Shown one piece after another: positions 1 through 9,239 of a stretch of DNA of 64,000 nt. The translations under genes and the position numbers were made by a program. The number at the start of each line of letters is the position of its first letter. Position 1 is the first letter of the stretch. A model generated the notes under the pieces. The model was not told where the DNA came from and did no database searches. It was given only the letters and a program-made list of their open reading frames with translations. Source of the DNA: an uncultured Bacteroidales bacterium (GTDB lineage: Bacteria; Bacteroidota; Bacteroidia; Bacteroidales; Paludibacteraceae); NCBI GenBank assembly GCA_902785605.1, contig CACZZL010000002.1:62001-126000 (forward strand), read 5' to 3'.

Positions 1-856
1 CCACCATGTTCACGCCCATATCGGTCGGCGATTTATAGGGGCTCTTGCCGTAGATGGAAGTAAACAGCGCATCCAACACCGGATAAATCTCCACATCGCG
101 GTTATAATTGACCGCCGTTTTGCCATATGCTTCCAAATGGAACGGATCAATCATGTTCACATCCTGCAGGTCCGCCGTAGCCGCTTCGTACGCCACATTG
201 AGCGGGTGTTTGAGCGGTAAGTTCCACACCGGGAAGGTCTCGAACTTGGCATATCCCGCTTCGTGTCCGCGTGCGTGCTCATTGTATAACTGACTGAGGC
301 ATACCGCCATTTTACCGCTACCTGGTCCCGGAGCTGTCACAATGACCAGCGGTTGTGTGGTCTCAATATAATCATTGCGTCCGAAGCCCTCCTCGCTGGA
401 GATCAAATCCACGTTATGGGGATAGCCGTCAATGATATAATGATAATATACACGTATACCTTTGCGCTCCAAACGCTGGCGGTAGGCATCGGCCGAACGC
501 TGTCCGGCATAGTGTGTTATTACAACCGAAGATACCATAAATCCGCGGTTTATAAACTCTTCGCGCAAGCGCAGCACGTCCTCATCATATGTAATACCCA
601 GATCCTGACGCACCTTGTTGCGCTCGATATCTTCAGCAGAGATGACGATGACGATCTCCAGCGAGTCGCGCAACTGCGTCAACATACGCAACTTGCTATC
701 GGGCATAAATCCCGGCAGCACACGACTGGCATGCATATCGTCAAACAATTTGCCGCCTAACTCCAAGTACAATTTATTACCAAACTGCGCGATACGCTCG
801 CGAATATGCTCCGACTGAATACGGATATATTTGTCATTGTCAAACGCTGTAGCCAT
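1..856 (-). CDS. UPF0371 / DUF1846 family protein, partial (N-terminal 285 codons)
   Basis: Reading the minus strand from ATG at 856 gives an open frame running off the window edge. It starts [18 protein letters not shown] and contains the family-diagnostic stretches [43 protein letters not shown] and [20 protein letters not shown], all typical of the roughly 500-residue UPF0371 (DUF1846) proteins. The family is cytoplasmic and has a nucleotide-binding-like GPGSGK loop; I know of no firmly assigned biochemical role. The minus-strand promoter -7 box ends only 8 bases before the ATG, so the message should be nearly leaderless. The 3' half lies outside the window. Divergent from the RluA-type gene. 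Confidence 0.9.
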   Translation of the reverse strand, partial: MATAFDNDKYIRIQSEHIRERIAQFGNKLYLELGGKLFDDMHASRVLPGFMPDSKLRMLTQLRDSLEIVIVISAEDIERNKVRQDLGITYDEDVLRLREEFINRGFMVSSVVITHYAGQRSADAYRQRLERKGIRVYYHYIIDGYPHNVDLISSEEGFGRNDYIETTQPLVIVTAPGPGSGKMAVCLSQLYNEHARGHEAGYAKFETFPVWNLPLKHPLNVAYEAATADLQDVNMIDPFHLEAYGKTAVNYNRDVEIYPVLDALFTSIYGKSPYKSPTDMGVNMV

Positions 857-864
857 AACGGGTG

Positions 865-896
865 CAAAGTTACTACTTTTTTTGCAAATATGCAAG
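865..896 (-). promoter_or_regulatory. Promoter of UPF0371 gene
   Basis: Minus strand: upstream box CTTGCATATTTGCA (896-883), A-tract spacer, then TAACTTTG (872-865). The ATG at 856 follows after 8 bases, leaving an expected leader of only a few nucleotides. Confidence 0.75.
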
Positions 897-902
897 AATA
901 TT

Positions 903-933
903 TTGCATATTTCGAAAAATTGTTGTACTTTTG
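903..933 (+). promoter_or_regulatory. Promoter of RluA-type gene
   Basis: TTGCATATTTCG at 903-914 and TACTTTTG at 926-933, a Bacteroidota -33/-7 pair. The start codon at 944 lies 10 bases beyond the -7 box, so the transcript should be nearly leaderless. This decides the start: an in-frame upstream extension to 806 would lie before the promoter. Confidence 0.75.
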
Positions 934-943
934 TGGCAGAATT

Positions 944-2203
944 ATGGAAAAGGCCCTTCGCGCAGCCGTTGCAGACATATCTAATAAGGTACACGCGTAC
1001 ATGTGCGCGCACCCGGAAAGCGAGTTACACCGTCATGGTAAAATGTTCGGTGTGCTTGTGTATAAAGGTGATCGTTACTTAGCTGCCTTCTCTGCCAAGT
1101 TGGACGGCTCGTATTACCATGAGGGGTTTGTTCCACCGGTGTATGAGATGCCTACTCCACCTGTCGGAACTTCCAAAGCGGAATCCCAACGGTTGCAACG
1201 TCTGCTGTTTGCGCAATACAATTTTCTAAACGGCAAGGGAGAGAGCAAGAACCTCCTTGAAATCTTCAAAGAAGAAAAGCCTATTCTCTCTCCGGATGAA
1301 TGGTTTTCTGACAAAGGCGAAAGGCAAATGGCTAAAGGCGAAAGTTTTCCTCCGTCAGGAGCGGGTGAATGTTGTGCCCCCAAATTGCTACAATATGCTT
1401 TTTCACATGGTTTGGAGCCTATTGCATTAGCCGAGTTCTGGATAGGGGCGCCTTCTAAAACGGATATTCGGCGGGAAGGCGTGTTCTATGCTCCTTGTTC
1501 GGGCAAATGCGTACCTATTCTGAGACATATGCTGCAAGGGGCGGAGGTAACGGTTATCGGTGAAAGGCCAAAGGCTATCATTCAAAATCCTGATATTCTG
1601 TGTGAAGATGACTACCTTATGGTTGTCAATAAGCCTGCAGGGCTACTTTCTGTTCCCGGGAAGGGCGATGAACCATCGGTAGAAAGTTTGTTGGGAGCGA
1701 AAGCTGTTCATCGTCTTGACCAAGACACATCAGGACTCCTTGTTCTTGCCAAAACACCGGAAGTGTATAAGATCTTGCAAAGTTATTTCCAACGCCGTGA
1801 TATACTCAAGCGGTATGAGGCGATTTGTAAAGGTGAAAGGTTATCGGTTATAGGGGATAGTGAGGGCTTAATTTCCCTACCCTTGTTACCAAATCCATAT
1901 GACCGGCCGCGACAAATGGTGAACATGGAGCATGGAAAAGAGGCAATCACCCGTTATGTGATTCGGGAAAAGCGTTCAGACGGCCGTATATTGGTGGATT
2001 TCTATCCTCACACCGGTCGTACGCACCAATTGCGTGTCCATGCCGCACATCCGGAAGGACTGAATGCACCTATCGTGGGAGACAGGTTATACGGAGGAGA
2101 AGCTGCGGAGCGACTGATGCTCCACGCTGCAGAGATTCGTTTTGTGCATCCTATCACGAAAGAAGAGATGCATTTCTGCATCCCTTCTAACTTCAACTTT
2201 TAG
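944..2203 (+). CDS. RluA-family RNA pseudouridine synthase with N-terminal extension
   Basis: Predicted cytoplasmic enzyme converting specific uridines in rRNA or tRNA to pseudouridine. The C-terminal half holds the catalytic signature [16 protein letters not shown] (catalytic Asp about residue 259), [18 protein letters not shown] before it and [18 protein letters not shown] after it. The N-terminal about 215 residues ([38 protein letters not shown]) form the extension seen in long Bacteroidota RluA proteins; its role is unknown to me. 419 aa, shorter than the 540-560 I would expect. Start chosen at ATG 944 from the promoter. Three heptanucleotide-repeat blocks (1313-1344, 1552-1579, 1829-1856) are translated in frame. 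Convergent with the kinase operon, 9 bases apart. Confidence 0.88.
   Translation: MEKALRAAVADISNKVHAYMCAHPESELHRHGKMFGVLVYKGDRYLAAFSAKLDGSYYHEGFVPPVYEMPTPPVGTSKAESQRLQRLLFAQYNFLNGKGESKNLLEIFKEEKPILSPDEWFSDKGERQMAKGESFPPSGAGECCAPKLLQYAFSHGLEPIALAEFWIGAPSKTDIRREGVFYAPCSGKCVPILRHMLQGAEVTVIGERPKAIIQNPDILCEDDYLMVVNKPAGLLSVPGKGDEPSVESLLGAKAVHRLDQDTSGLLVLAKTPEVYKILQSYFQRRDILKRYEAICKGERLSVIGDSEGLISLPLLPNPYDRPRQMVNMEHGKEAITRYVIREKRSDGRILVDFYPHTGRTHQLRVHAAHPEGLNAPIVGDRLYGGEAAERLMLHAAEIRFVHPITKEEMHFCIPSNFNF
1313..1344. repeat. Heptanucleotide repeat inside RluA-type gene
   Basis: AAAGGCG AAAGGCA AATGGCT AAAGGCG AAAG. Further in-frame blocks in the same gene at 1552-1579 (GGTTATC GGTGAAA GGCCAAA) and 1829-1856. 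Confidence 0.8.
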
Positions 2204-2212
2204 CGTTGGCTA

Positions 2213-4864
2213 TCAGCCTTTGTTCTCATCTTTGTTCTGAGATTCCTCATCATCTTCGTCATGATGGTAGTAGTAATACGAGCGGTACGCTTTGTCATCC
2301 TTGGCGAACTTACCGTAGATCTTACCGTATAACTTACCGTATGTTTTGGCTTTGCTGTTGCGACTACCGTAACCGTAGCCATAACCACCGTAACCACCAT
2401 AACCGAGGTGTCCGTAGCCGTAACCGCCGTAGCCGCCGTAGCCGTATCCGTAGCCGGAGCCATAGGAGTGACGACCTTCGGTTGGGATATCCGAGAGTAC
2501 GATTTGCACTTTCTCCATGTTATCTACCACCTCCATCATCTGCTCTACGGTCTGCTTGCAGAACGATTTGTTGGTTTGCATACAACGGATCACGAACAGA
2601 CACATATCGCTATGCTCGATGACCGAATAAGCATCCGGAACCAAACCGATAGGCGATGTATCGATGATAATGAAGTCGTATTGTTCACGCATCGTTTCGA
2701 TCAATTGTGCCATCTTCACAGAGTGTACCAACTCACCGGGGTTCGGCGGAATTGTACCAGCACGCATGAAGTCGAAGCCAAACGGCGTATCGGTTGTCAA
2801 GATATCCTCAACCTCACAGTCTCCTACCAAATAGTTGGACAAACCGTTACCTCCCTCCAAACCTAACTTAGTGTGGATGTTCGGTTTACGAAGGTCCAAG
2901 TCCATCAGAAGCACTTTCTTTCCGGTCATGCCATAGAGTGCAGCCATGTTGGTAGAGAGGAAAGTCTTACCATCACCGGACTCTGTGGAAGTAACACAGA
3001 TGACCATCTTATCCTTACGTTTGAGCACGAACTCGATACGCGTACGGATCGCACGTAGCATCTCCGCATAACTGGAGCGAGGAGAAGCACGCACAAGCGT
3101 CGGGTTCTGGCTCTTGGCGTGACGCAGCGTACCGATGAGACGGAAGGATTTGAGTTTGATCACATCCTTCGGGGAGCGAATCTTGTTGTTGAGCAATTCG
3201 CTCAAGATAATGAGCACTAACGGAATCAAGAAACCGACAACGAGATACGTAGTGGTCGTTTTCTTCTTATCCTTCGAGTTCATGACATAGAGCGTACGCG
3301 CCTTATCCATAATGGAGTTATCCGGCGTGTTGGATGCTTTCTGGATCTCTGCTTCCGCACGTTTCTGCAGGAAGAAGGTGTAGTAGTTGTCATCAATGCG
3401 GTAACTACGCTCGATGGCCACCATCTGCAGTTCCTTCTCAGGCAAAGTCTTGATAGATGCCTCGACCTCCTCGTAGCGTTTCTTAAGATCTGCCTTCTCA
3501 ATTTCCAAGGATGCCCGCATAGAGGTTACCACTTCCTCGATGGCCGTTTTCACATTCTCGATATCCTTAGTGTACTTAGCGTAATAGACGTTACGCTCGG
3601 TCAGCTCACCGCGCTGGATACGCAGATCGTTCAACTGTTGAACCAATGTCATCAACATCGGTTCTTCTACACCCATGGTAGAAGGTGCGATGACCGCATT
3701 ATTCTCCATGTTGGTGTGGATGTAGTTGATCAGATAGTCGAAATAGGTCTCGCGCAAGCGCAATTCCATAGACTGCTGGTCATAGGTAGCAATAAGGCTC
3801 ATCAACTGACCTGCATAGGAATTGACATCCACGAACTTGTTCTCCTGACGGAAATCCGTCATGGCACCTTCGCTCACTTGCAGCGAAGCTTGCAGATTCT
3901 TCAACTGCTCGTTGATGAACTTAATGGAGTTCTCTGCCACTTCGTTCTTCTGTTCCAAGTTCTGCAACAGGTAGATCTGTGCCAGTTTGTCCAGATACTC
4001 GCAATCACGTTGAGGCGTCTCGCTGGTCATTGCTAATGCCAGTACGGTAGATCCCTCCGACACGAACGAAAGGGACAGACGGCTCATAAACTCGTTCACC
4101 AAGTCTTCATGTGCTCGGAAGCGGAAGTAAATCTTGGTCGTAGAGAGGAACTCCGTCGGCCATACCGTTGCCTCAAAATGCGGGCAAATGATAGGTTCAC
4201 CATAACGTGCGTCCAGTTCAAGCGGAGCGCTATCATCCGTAGAAGAGATGTGCACTGTACCGTCTTGATGGAACGTGAGTTGGTAGAGAATCGAGTATGC
4301 ACGCACATCCACATGAGTCGGTTCTATCACTACCGGCGTCTGACGATATAAGTTACGTGTCTTGAAACGACCTTGTGTGATGTACTCCACGCCCATGAAC
4401 GGCAGCGAGTCCACTACCCGACTGGTCAGGTCGTAGGACTGCAACATGATCATCTGGTTCTGCACATTCTTCATTCCGGGATCCACACCAAAGCCCTGCA
4501 TCAACGACAAGCTGTTACCTCCGTAACCCGTGTTCTCTTTGATCACAATGGTACCTTGCGAGTAGTAACTCGCAATCCAGCGTCTGTTCTTCAACATCGC
4601 CATACCCATCGCAATCGCCAACGCGATTACAAACAGATACCAATAGTGCAAGAAGGTGAACAACCACTCAATCGGGTTGAAGTTCAACGAACTCTCTTCG
4701 TCATCTCCCCCTTGCTGCTGCGGGTCTTGCATGTAATACTGCTGATTACCACCCGCTTGGTAATAGTTGTTGTTACCTCCCGGTTGATAATACTGATTGT
4801 TTCCTCCAGGAGTATAATACGCATTGTTACCTCCCGGTGTGTAATATTGATTATTGTTGCTCAT
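2213..4864 (-). CDS. Wzc-like polysaccharide co-polymerase / bacterial tyrosine kinase
   Basis: 883 aa inner-membrane chain-length regulator and BY-kinase for exopolysaccharide export. N-terminal residues about 3-45 form five repeats of an N-N-x-Y-Y-x-P-G-G unit; a Wzz segment with TM1 (about 66-86) and TM2 (about 545-565) brackets a long periplasmic coiled region. The cytoplasmic kinase domain has Walker A STESGDGKTFLST (about 624-636), Walker A' LLMDLDLRKP and Walker B FIIIDTSPIG. The last about 85 residues are extremely Tyr/Gly-rich (GYGYGYGGYGGYGYG, YGKLYGKIYGK, YRSYYYY) and end acidic; BY-kinases autophosphorylate a C-terminal tyrosine cluster, here unusually large. Last gene of the gmd operon, 4 bases after the exporter gene. 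Confidence 0.92.
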   Translation of the reverse strand: MSNNNQYYTPGGNNAYYTPGGNNQYYQPGGNNNYYQAGGNQQYYMQDPQQQGGDDEESSLNFNPIEWLFTFLHYWYLFVIALAIAMGMAMLKNRRWIASYYSQGTIVIKENTGYGGNSLSLMQGFGVDPGMKNVQNQMIMLQSYDLTSRVVDSLPFMGVEYITQGRFKTRNLYRQTPVVIEPTHVDVRAYSILYQLTFHQDGTVHISSTDDSAPLELDARYGEPIICPHFEATVWPTEFLSTTKIYFRFRAHEDLVNEFMSRLSLSFVSEGSTVLALAMTSETPQRDCEYLDKLAQIYLLQNLEQKNEVAENSIKFINEQLKNLQASLQVSEGAMTDFRQENKFVDVNSYAGQLMSLIATYDQQSMELRLRETYFDYLINYIHTNMENNAVIAPSTMGVEEPMLMTLVQQLNDLRIQRGELTERNVYYAKYTKDIENVKTAIEEVVTSMRASLEIEKADLKKRYEEVEASIKTLPEKELQMVAIERSYRIDDNYYTFFLQKRAEAEIQKASNTPDNSIMDKARTLYVMNSKDKKKTTTTYLVVGFLIPLVLIILSELLNNKIRSPKDVIKLKSFRLIGTLRHAKSQNPTLVRASPRSSYAEMLRAIRTRIEFVLKRKDKMVICVTSTESGDGKTFLSTNMAALYGMTGKKVLLMDLDLRKPNIHTKLGLEGGNGLSNYLVGDCEVEDILTTDTPFGFDFMRAGTIPPNPGELVHSVKMAQLIETMREQYDFIIIDTSPIGLVPDAYSVIEHSDMCLFVIRCMQTNKSFCKQTVEQMMEVVDNMEKVQIVLSDIPTEGRHSYGSGYGYGYGGYGGYGYGHLGYGGYGGYGYGYGSRNSKAKTYGKLYGKIYGKFAKDDKAYRSYYYYHHDEDDEESQNKDENKG

Positions 4865-4868
4865 AGTC

Positions 4869-5639
4869 TTATTTATAGATGTACGCTACGTAGTTCAGAA
4901 CCGTTGTCAACAGGGCTACGCTGCTCGTTATCAGTCCGATGAAGCCGGAATAGCTCGGAACGGTATAGAAGCTGTTCGGTTGGCGAGCCACATAGATGAC
5001 ATCATTCGGGTACACATAATAGTACTTCGAATCGATGATACTGTTGGTACGTATATCGAACTCCAGAATCTCCGGTTCTTCTCCATTGTCTCGCGGACGG
5101 ATAATACGGATGTGGCGGCGATCACCGCTATTCATCACATCTCCCGTCATGGCGAGTGCCTGGAAGATATTCATCTTCTCCTTGTATATATAATACTGGC
5201 TGGAATGGGCATCTCCGATTACCGAGAAATATTTGTTATACAGCGCCACTTTGACATCTGCATCGGGGATGATCTCCCGGAATGCAGCACGAATCGTATC
5301 CTGGGCCTCCACTTCGGTCAAACCTTGTACCTTAATCGGTTTGAGGAACGGCAGATCAATCGTACCGTCTGCATAAACGCGGTACGAGTTAGCATATTGA
5401 CCGGCAGAGTAATTGCTGTTCGCATCCATCATCTTCGACATGGTCTCATCCATGGTGATCAACCGATAGATAATCTCATCGTTGACACGGATACGATACG
5501 GTTCATACGTTGCCGAATCATATTGCGGCAACTTGTTCTGTTTGGTCGGTTCCTGCAGATAACCAATCACACGGTGACTATAACAGCTGCTCATCAGCAC
5601 AGCGACGAAAGCAAGCAATAGTATATTCAACTTTTTCAT
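4869..5639 (-). CDS. Polysaccharide export lipoprotein, Wza/SLBB type (second copy)
   Basis: 256 aa. Lipoprotein signal MKKLNILLLAFVAVLMSSC with the lipidated Cys at 19, then a poly-export (BexD/CtrA/Wza) domain (GYLQEPTKQNKLPQYD, YRIRVNDEIIYRL), an SLBB-like segment (FSVIGDAHSSQYYIYKEKMN) and a C-terminal hydrophobic stretch (SGFIGLITSSVALLTTVLNY). Members assemble the outer-membrane polysaccharide pore and work with a Wzc-type kinase, here encoded directly downstream. Start overlaps the preceding paralog's stop (ATGA), implying translational coupling. Clearly paralogous to the upstream gene (shared N-Y-M/L-QEP-NKQ, I/F-QALAM-GD and NDVIYV segments). Confidence 0.9.
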   Translation of the reverse strand: MKKLNILLLAFVAVLMSSCYSHRVIGYLQEPTKQNKLPQYDSATYEPYRIRVNDEIIYRLITMDETMSKMMDANSNYSAGQYANSYRVYADGTIDLPFLKPIKVQGLTEVEAQDTIRAAFREIIPDADVKVALYNKYFSVIGDAHSSQYYIYKEKMNIFQALAMTGDVMNSGDRRHIRIIRPRDNGEEPEILEFDIRTNSIIDSKYYYVYPNDVIYVARQPNSFYTVPSYSGFIGLITSSVALLTTVLNYVAYIYK

Positions 5640-6520
5640 TGCGCGCCTCCTTCCCCATTAGATGAACCGCCAGATCCGTTTTTCGGATAGTACTTGTTCA
5701 CGTGATTAATACCCGTCTGTACAACCGTGTAAACCAGTACACCGAATGAGATCGTAGCCGCCGTCACGCTGATCACAGTCGTCACATGGTTGATACCAAA
5801 GCTATATCCGGGCATGTAACGGACATAGATGATGTCGTTCGGCTCGATGTAGTAATACTCCGAATTGACGATATCTTTCGAGCGGACATCAAAGGTCTTG
5901 ATGGTTGTCACACCGTTCTTCTCACGCACCAACTTAATCTCCCGGCGACTGTTGAACTCACCCAGATCACCTGCCATAGCGAGTGCCTCGAAGATAGTCA
6001 TCTTCTCTTTATTGATTATATATCGTCCGCTCTGCGCACCGATGATAGAGAACGAGCGGTTGACGATATTCACTTCCACAGACACCGTGCTGTAGCCGGG
6101 CAGATCCTGAAGCAAGGTACTCAACTCCTCTTCCAGTTTATGCTTCACCTCACGTGTGGTTAGACCTTGTACATGCACTTTGCCGATTGTCGGGAAGTCC
6201 ATGTTACCGTCTCCATCAATGAGGTAAGTGTACAGATCGTACGAACCATACATACCTCCATTGTTCATCTGCTGACGCATTTGAGAGGCATTGGACCCGC
6301 CGTAGTTGTACATTTTCTGCACCTCTTCGTTCAACGAATAGACATACACATACAACCGATCACCAATTCGCAGTTGATAATCCTCAAAACTAAGCGTATC
6401 CGCATAGGTAGGAATCTGCTTGTTCGGTTCTTGCATATAGTTCACTTTGCGTGCTGTCACACAGGACATCATCGCCAAGGTCACGATTGCAAGAAAGAAT
6501 ATGTTTCTAAATTTACTCAT
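5636..6520 (-). CDS. Polysaccharide export lipoprotein, Wza/SLBB type (first copy)
   Basis: 294 aa from ATG 6520, which overlaps the upstream wlbA stop as ATGA; a longer reading to 6535 would begin inside wlbA with no reason to prefer it. Lipoprotein signal MSKFRNIFFLAIVTLAMMSC (Cys 20), poly-export domain (VNYMQEPNKQIPTYAD, YQLRIGDRLYVYVYS), SLBB segment (FSIIGAQSGRYIINKEKMT, IFEALAMAGDLGEF) and a C-terminal membrane-like helix. Periplasmic/outer-membrane channel component for the polysaccharide built by this operon. Two tandem paralogs could form one hetero-oligomeric pore or serve different polymers; the sequence does not say which. Confidence 0.9.
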   Translation of the reverse strand: MSKFRNIFFLAIVTLAMMSCVTARKVNYMQEPNKQIPTYADTLSFEDYQLRIGDRLYVYVYSLNEEVQKMYNYGGSNASQMRQQMNNGGMYGSYDLYTYLIDGDGNMDFPTIGKVHVQGLTTREVKHKLEEELSTLLQDLPGYSTVSVEVNIVNRSFSIIGAQSGRYIINKEKMTIFEALAMAGDLGEFNSRREIKLVREKNGVTTIKTFDVRSKDIVNSEYYYIEPNDIIYVRYMPGYSFGINHVTTVISVTAATISFGVLVYTVVQTGINHVNKYYPKNGSGGSSNGEGGAQ

Positions 6521-7500
6521 CGTTTTTCGTCCCAACCGAATGGGTGTTTTGCTAAGGGTAATTTTGCTAAGGGGTGATAATCGCCAATCAAACCGATAGG
6601 TTCGCTATGACGAATCCGGCTCACGGTCTCGATGCACGGACGTGCTTCCGAGATACGGAACCCGTTTCCTGCCAAGATCTGCTTGTAACTCTCGGTATGC
6701 AACTCCGTGAAGCCGGCCGAGAACTCAAACTCCTCGCCATCAATGCTCAACGTACGGTATGTGCGCTTCTCTCCTTGCACAGCGTTGGCAGGCAGACACT
6801 CTGCGTTAATACTAAGAAAGTAACGTACGCGCGCACGCTCTAACTCCAAGTATCCGGCAACGCGGTCAAAAGACATGACATGCACGATGTTTTGCTTCAC
6901 CGGTCCGAAAATCCACTGCAGCATATCGTAGAAATGCACGCCGATGTTGGTTGCGATACCACCGGACTTATGCACATCGCCTTTCCAACTGGAGTAGTAC
7001 CATTTACCGCGCGAGGTGATATAAGTCAGATCAACATCGTAGATCTTGTCCTTCGGTCCGTTTGCTACTTTCTCTTTGAGTGCACGGATCTTGTCGTGCA
7101 GACGCAGTTGCAGAATCGTGTACGCCTTATGACCGGTCTCTGCTTCCAGTTCCACCAGGTTATCAATGTTATACGGGTTGAGAACCAGTGGTTTCTCGCA
7201 TATCACATCGCATCCCAGACGCAGACCGTAACGAATGAATGCATCGTGCGTATAGTTCGGTGTACAGATAGACAACCACTGAAGCGGGTTGTCGGTACGC
7301 ATCTGTTTGGAGCAGAAACGGTCGAACTGCTCATTCTCCGTAAAGAACGAACAATCCGGGAACGAACTGTCCAAGCGTCCTACGCTGTCAAACTTATCAT
7401 ACGCCACAATCAAGTTATTGCCCGTATCGGCAATAGCCTTGATATGCCGCGGAGCGATGTATCCTGCGGCTCCAATCAGTCCAAAATTCAACTTACTCAT
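6517..7500 (-). CDS. wlbA: UDP-GlcNAcA 3-dehydrogenase WlbA/WbpB-like (Gfo/Idh/MocA)
   Basis: 327 aa NAD-dependent oxidoreductase. Rossmann motif FGLIGAAGYIAPRHIKAI (6-23), the family EKP signature at 102-104 (CEKPLVLNPYNID), and long WlbA-like stretches (LTYITSRGKWYYSSWKGD, KSGGIATNIGVHFYDML). WlbA/WbpB oxidises UDP-2-acetamido-glucuronic acid at C3 in the route to UDP-2,3-diacetamido sugars used in surface polysaccharide. The next-step aminotransferase candidate is not here but at 48121. The C-terminus is odd: after GDYHP it reads LAKLPLAKHPFGWDEKR, the LAK-P duplication being encoded by a short repeat (about 6541-6576). Its stop overlaps the next start (ATGA); its own start overlaps the upstream stop by one base. 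Confidence 0.88.
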   Translation of the reverse strand: MSKLNFGLIGAAGYIAPRHIKAIADTGNNLIVAYDKFDSVGRLDSSFPDCSFFTENEQFDRFCSKQMRTDNPLQWLSICTPNYTHDAFIRYGLRLGCDVICEKPLVLNPYNIDNLVELEAETGHKAYTILQLRLHDKIRALKEKVANGPKDKIYDVDLTYITSRGKWYYSSWKGDVHKSGGIATNIGVHFYDMLQWIFGPVKQNIVHVMSFDRVAGYLELERARVRYFLSINAECLPANAVQGEKRTYRTLSIDGEEFEFSAGFTELHTESYKQILAGNGFRISEARPCIETVSRIRHSEPIGLIGDYHPLAKLPLAKHPFGWDEKR

Positions 7501-8291
7501 TATTTGTTTTTAACTATTATTCGTTTAATGATATTCTTTGCATTTTGCATCATTCGCTCTTTCCACCATTCGCCGGTTTGGTTGGTCCAACGTTGCGGAT
7601 GGGTGGTCATCATGACATGGTCCGGCAGTTTGCCTTCTTCTATTGCTTTTAGCAATTGGGGGGTCGTATGCCACACCAGTCCTTTGGTTGTCCATTCGTC
7701 CTGGTAGCGCGGTATTTTGTCACGCACGCTCACTTTGTATCCGTCCCAACAACGTCCTGTGTCTGTCAAGTAGAACACATCGCTAAAATCGGTATCGAGA
7801 TACGGTTCTCCGATGATGTCCAACTTTTTGTAGTCGTATTTCTTCCACAGGTCTTTCCCATCCCATTTGCTCGTCGGCGCGCCGTGCATGCAAATGGTCT
7901 CCACCGCGTAGTACTGACGGAAATAAGCGAGCCATGTCGTAAAATGGTCATATGCCTTATCCACGTCCCCGTTACAGAGCGACATATCCTCGTAGTGATA
8001 CCCTATCTCGTGTCCCAGTTGTGCGATCGCTTTGATGACCTGCGGCTCGTTGCTCTCCTTACCCACACGGAAATAATACGTTGCTTTCGCGCCCAACGAG
8101 TGCTCTATTTGAGCCGTACGCAGACTATTCTGCGGCTTGAGATCCACATCGTGACGCAGGATGACGTATTTTGTACCTTGTACATTGTCCCTTTGTCCTT
8201 TCAGATACTCCGCATACGAAATCAACCGATATCCCTTTGCTAGCAGCGTTTCCAGCAACGCCCGATATATGTCCAAACTAAAGTCCCGCAT
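7500..8291 (-). CDS. Polysaccharide deacetylase-like (NodB-fold) protein
   Basis: 263 aa, no signal peptide. NodB-type features: RHDVD at 46-50 (metal/catalytic Asp pair), HEIGYHYED with His 94 and 99, HGAP at 136-139, and a C-terminal MTTHPQRW. These match carbohydrate-esterase-4-like proteins found in polysaccharide loci; the substrate cannot be read from sequence. Being cytoplasmic and inside a sugar-nucleotide operon, it may act on a lipid-linked or nucleotide sugar, which is inference. Residues about 30-40 (KGQRDNVQGTK), just before the first catalytic strand, are encoded by a heptanucleotide repeat block (8171-8201). Start abuts the fcl stop directly. Confidence 0.75.
   Translation of the reverse strand: MRDFSLDIYRALLETLLAKGYRLISYAEYLKGQRDNVQGTKYVILRHDVDLKPQNSLRTAQIEHSLGAKATYYFRVGKESNEPQVIKAIAQLGHEIGYHYEDMSLCNGDVDKAYDHFTTWLAYFRQYYAVETICMHGAPTSKWDGKDLWKKYDYKKLDIIGEPYLDTDFSDVFYLTDTGRCWDGYKVSVRDKIPRYQDEWTTKGLVWHTTPQLLKAIEEGKLPDHVMMTTHPQRWTNQTGEWWKERMMQNAKNIIKRIIVKNK
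8171..8201. repeat. Heptanucleotide repeat inside deacetylase-like gene
   Basis: TTGTACC TTGTACA TTGTCCC TTTGTCC TTT on the plus strand; translated on the minus strand. Confidence 0.8.
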
Positions 8292-9239
8292 TTATCTCTC
8301 TGCGCGCATGGGATTTTCCAAAAAGTCTTTGTATGCAAGACGTATTCCGTCTTCCAATTCGGTTTTATAGGTCCATCCGAGTGCTGTAGCTTTGCTGACA
8401 TCCAGCAGTTTGCGCGGTGTACCATCCGGACGTGTACTATCCCACTCGATACGTCCTTCATAACCGACCACTTTGGCTACCAGTTCGGTCAGCTCCTTGA
8501 TCGTCAACTCTTTGCCGGTTCCGGCATTCACCGTCTCGTTTCCTGAGTAGTTATTCATCAAGAACACGCACAGGTTGGCCAAATCATCCACGTACAAGAA
8601 CTCACGCAACGGACTACCGGTTCCCCAGCACGTCACACTCTCTGCTCCACTCTCCTTCGCCTCATGGAAGCGGCGAATGAGTGCCGGTAATACATGGCTG
8701 TGCTCCGGATGGTAGTTATCATTCGGACCATAGAGGTTCGTCGGCATAACGGAAATGTAATCTGTTCCATATTGGCGGTTGAGGAACTCACAGTATTTGA
8801 GTCCGCTGATTTTGGCCAAAGCATACGCCTCATTGGTCTTCTCCAACTCACCGGTCAGCAGACAACTCTCCGTCATCGGCTGCGGTGCCATACGCGGATA
8901 GATACAACTCGAACCCAAGAACTCCAGTTTCTTGCACCCGTTCTTCCATGCGGCATGGATCACGTTCATCTCCAAGATCATGTTGTCGTACATAAAATCC
9001 GCCAAATGCCGCTCATTCGCGATAATTCCTCCCACTTTAGCGGCTGCCAAGAACACATATTCCGGCTTTTCTGCCTCAAAGAACGCCTCCACAGCGTCCT
9101 GACGGCAGAGATCCAGTTCCTTGTGTGTGCGAGTGATAATATTGGTATAGCCCTGACGCTGCAATTCACGCACAATGGCACTTCCCACCATTCCGCGGTG
9201 TCCGGCTACATATATTTTCGAATTCTTTTCCATTTTCAT
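8292..9239 (-). CDS. fcl: GDP-L-fucose synthase
   Basis: 315 aa. Epimerase/reductase that converts GDP-4-keto-6-deoxymannose to GDP-L-fucose with NADPH, completing the pathway begun by the upstream gmd product. SDR features: nucleotide-binding [16 protein letters not shown] (11-26), GSSCIYP (109-115) and the catalytic Tyr139-xxx-Lys143 in [11 protein letters not shown]. Length is normal for the family. An internal ATG two codons downstream (9233) is an equally possible start. It lies 109 bases after gmd on the same strand and directly before the deacetylase-like gene. Confidence 0.95.
   Translation of the reverse strand: MKMEKNSKIYVAGHRGMVGSAIVRELQRQGYTNIITRTHKELDLCRQDAVEAFFEAEKPEYVFLAAAKVGGIIANERHLADFMYDNMILEMNVIHAAWKNGCKKLEFLGSSCIYPRMAPQPMTESCLLTGELEKTNEAYALAKISGLKYCEFLNRQYGTDYISVMPTNLYGPNDNYHPEHSHVLPALIRRFHEAKESGAESVTCWGTGSPLREFLYVDDLANLCVFLMNNYSGNETVNAGTGKELTIKELTELVAKVVGYEGRIEWDSTRPDGTPRKLLDVSKATALGWTYKTELEDGIRLAYKDFLENPMRAER

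Noticed and set aside
806..943. Longer N-terminus for the RluA-type protein
   Set aside because: The extension would be encoded upstream of and across the promoter, and across the divergent UPF0371 start.
2300..2345. 12-bp tandem repeat (CTTACCGTA...) as a heptanucleotide-type element
   Set aside because: It encodes the YGK repeats of the kinase tail with a codon-multiple period, so protein-level repetition explains it.
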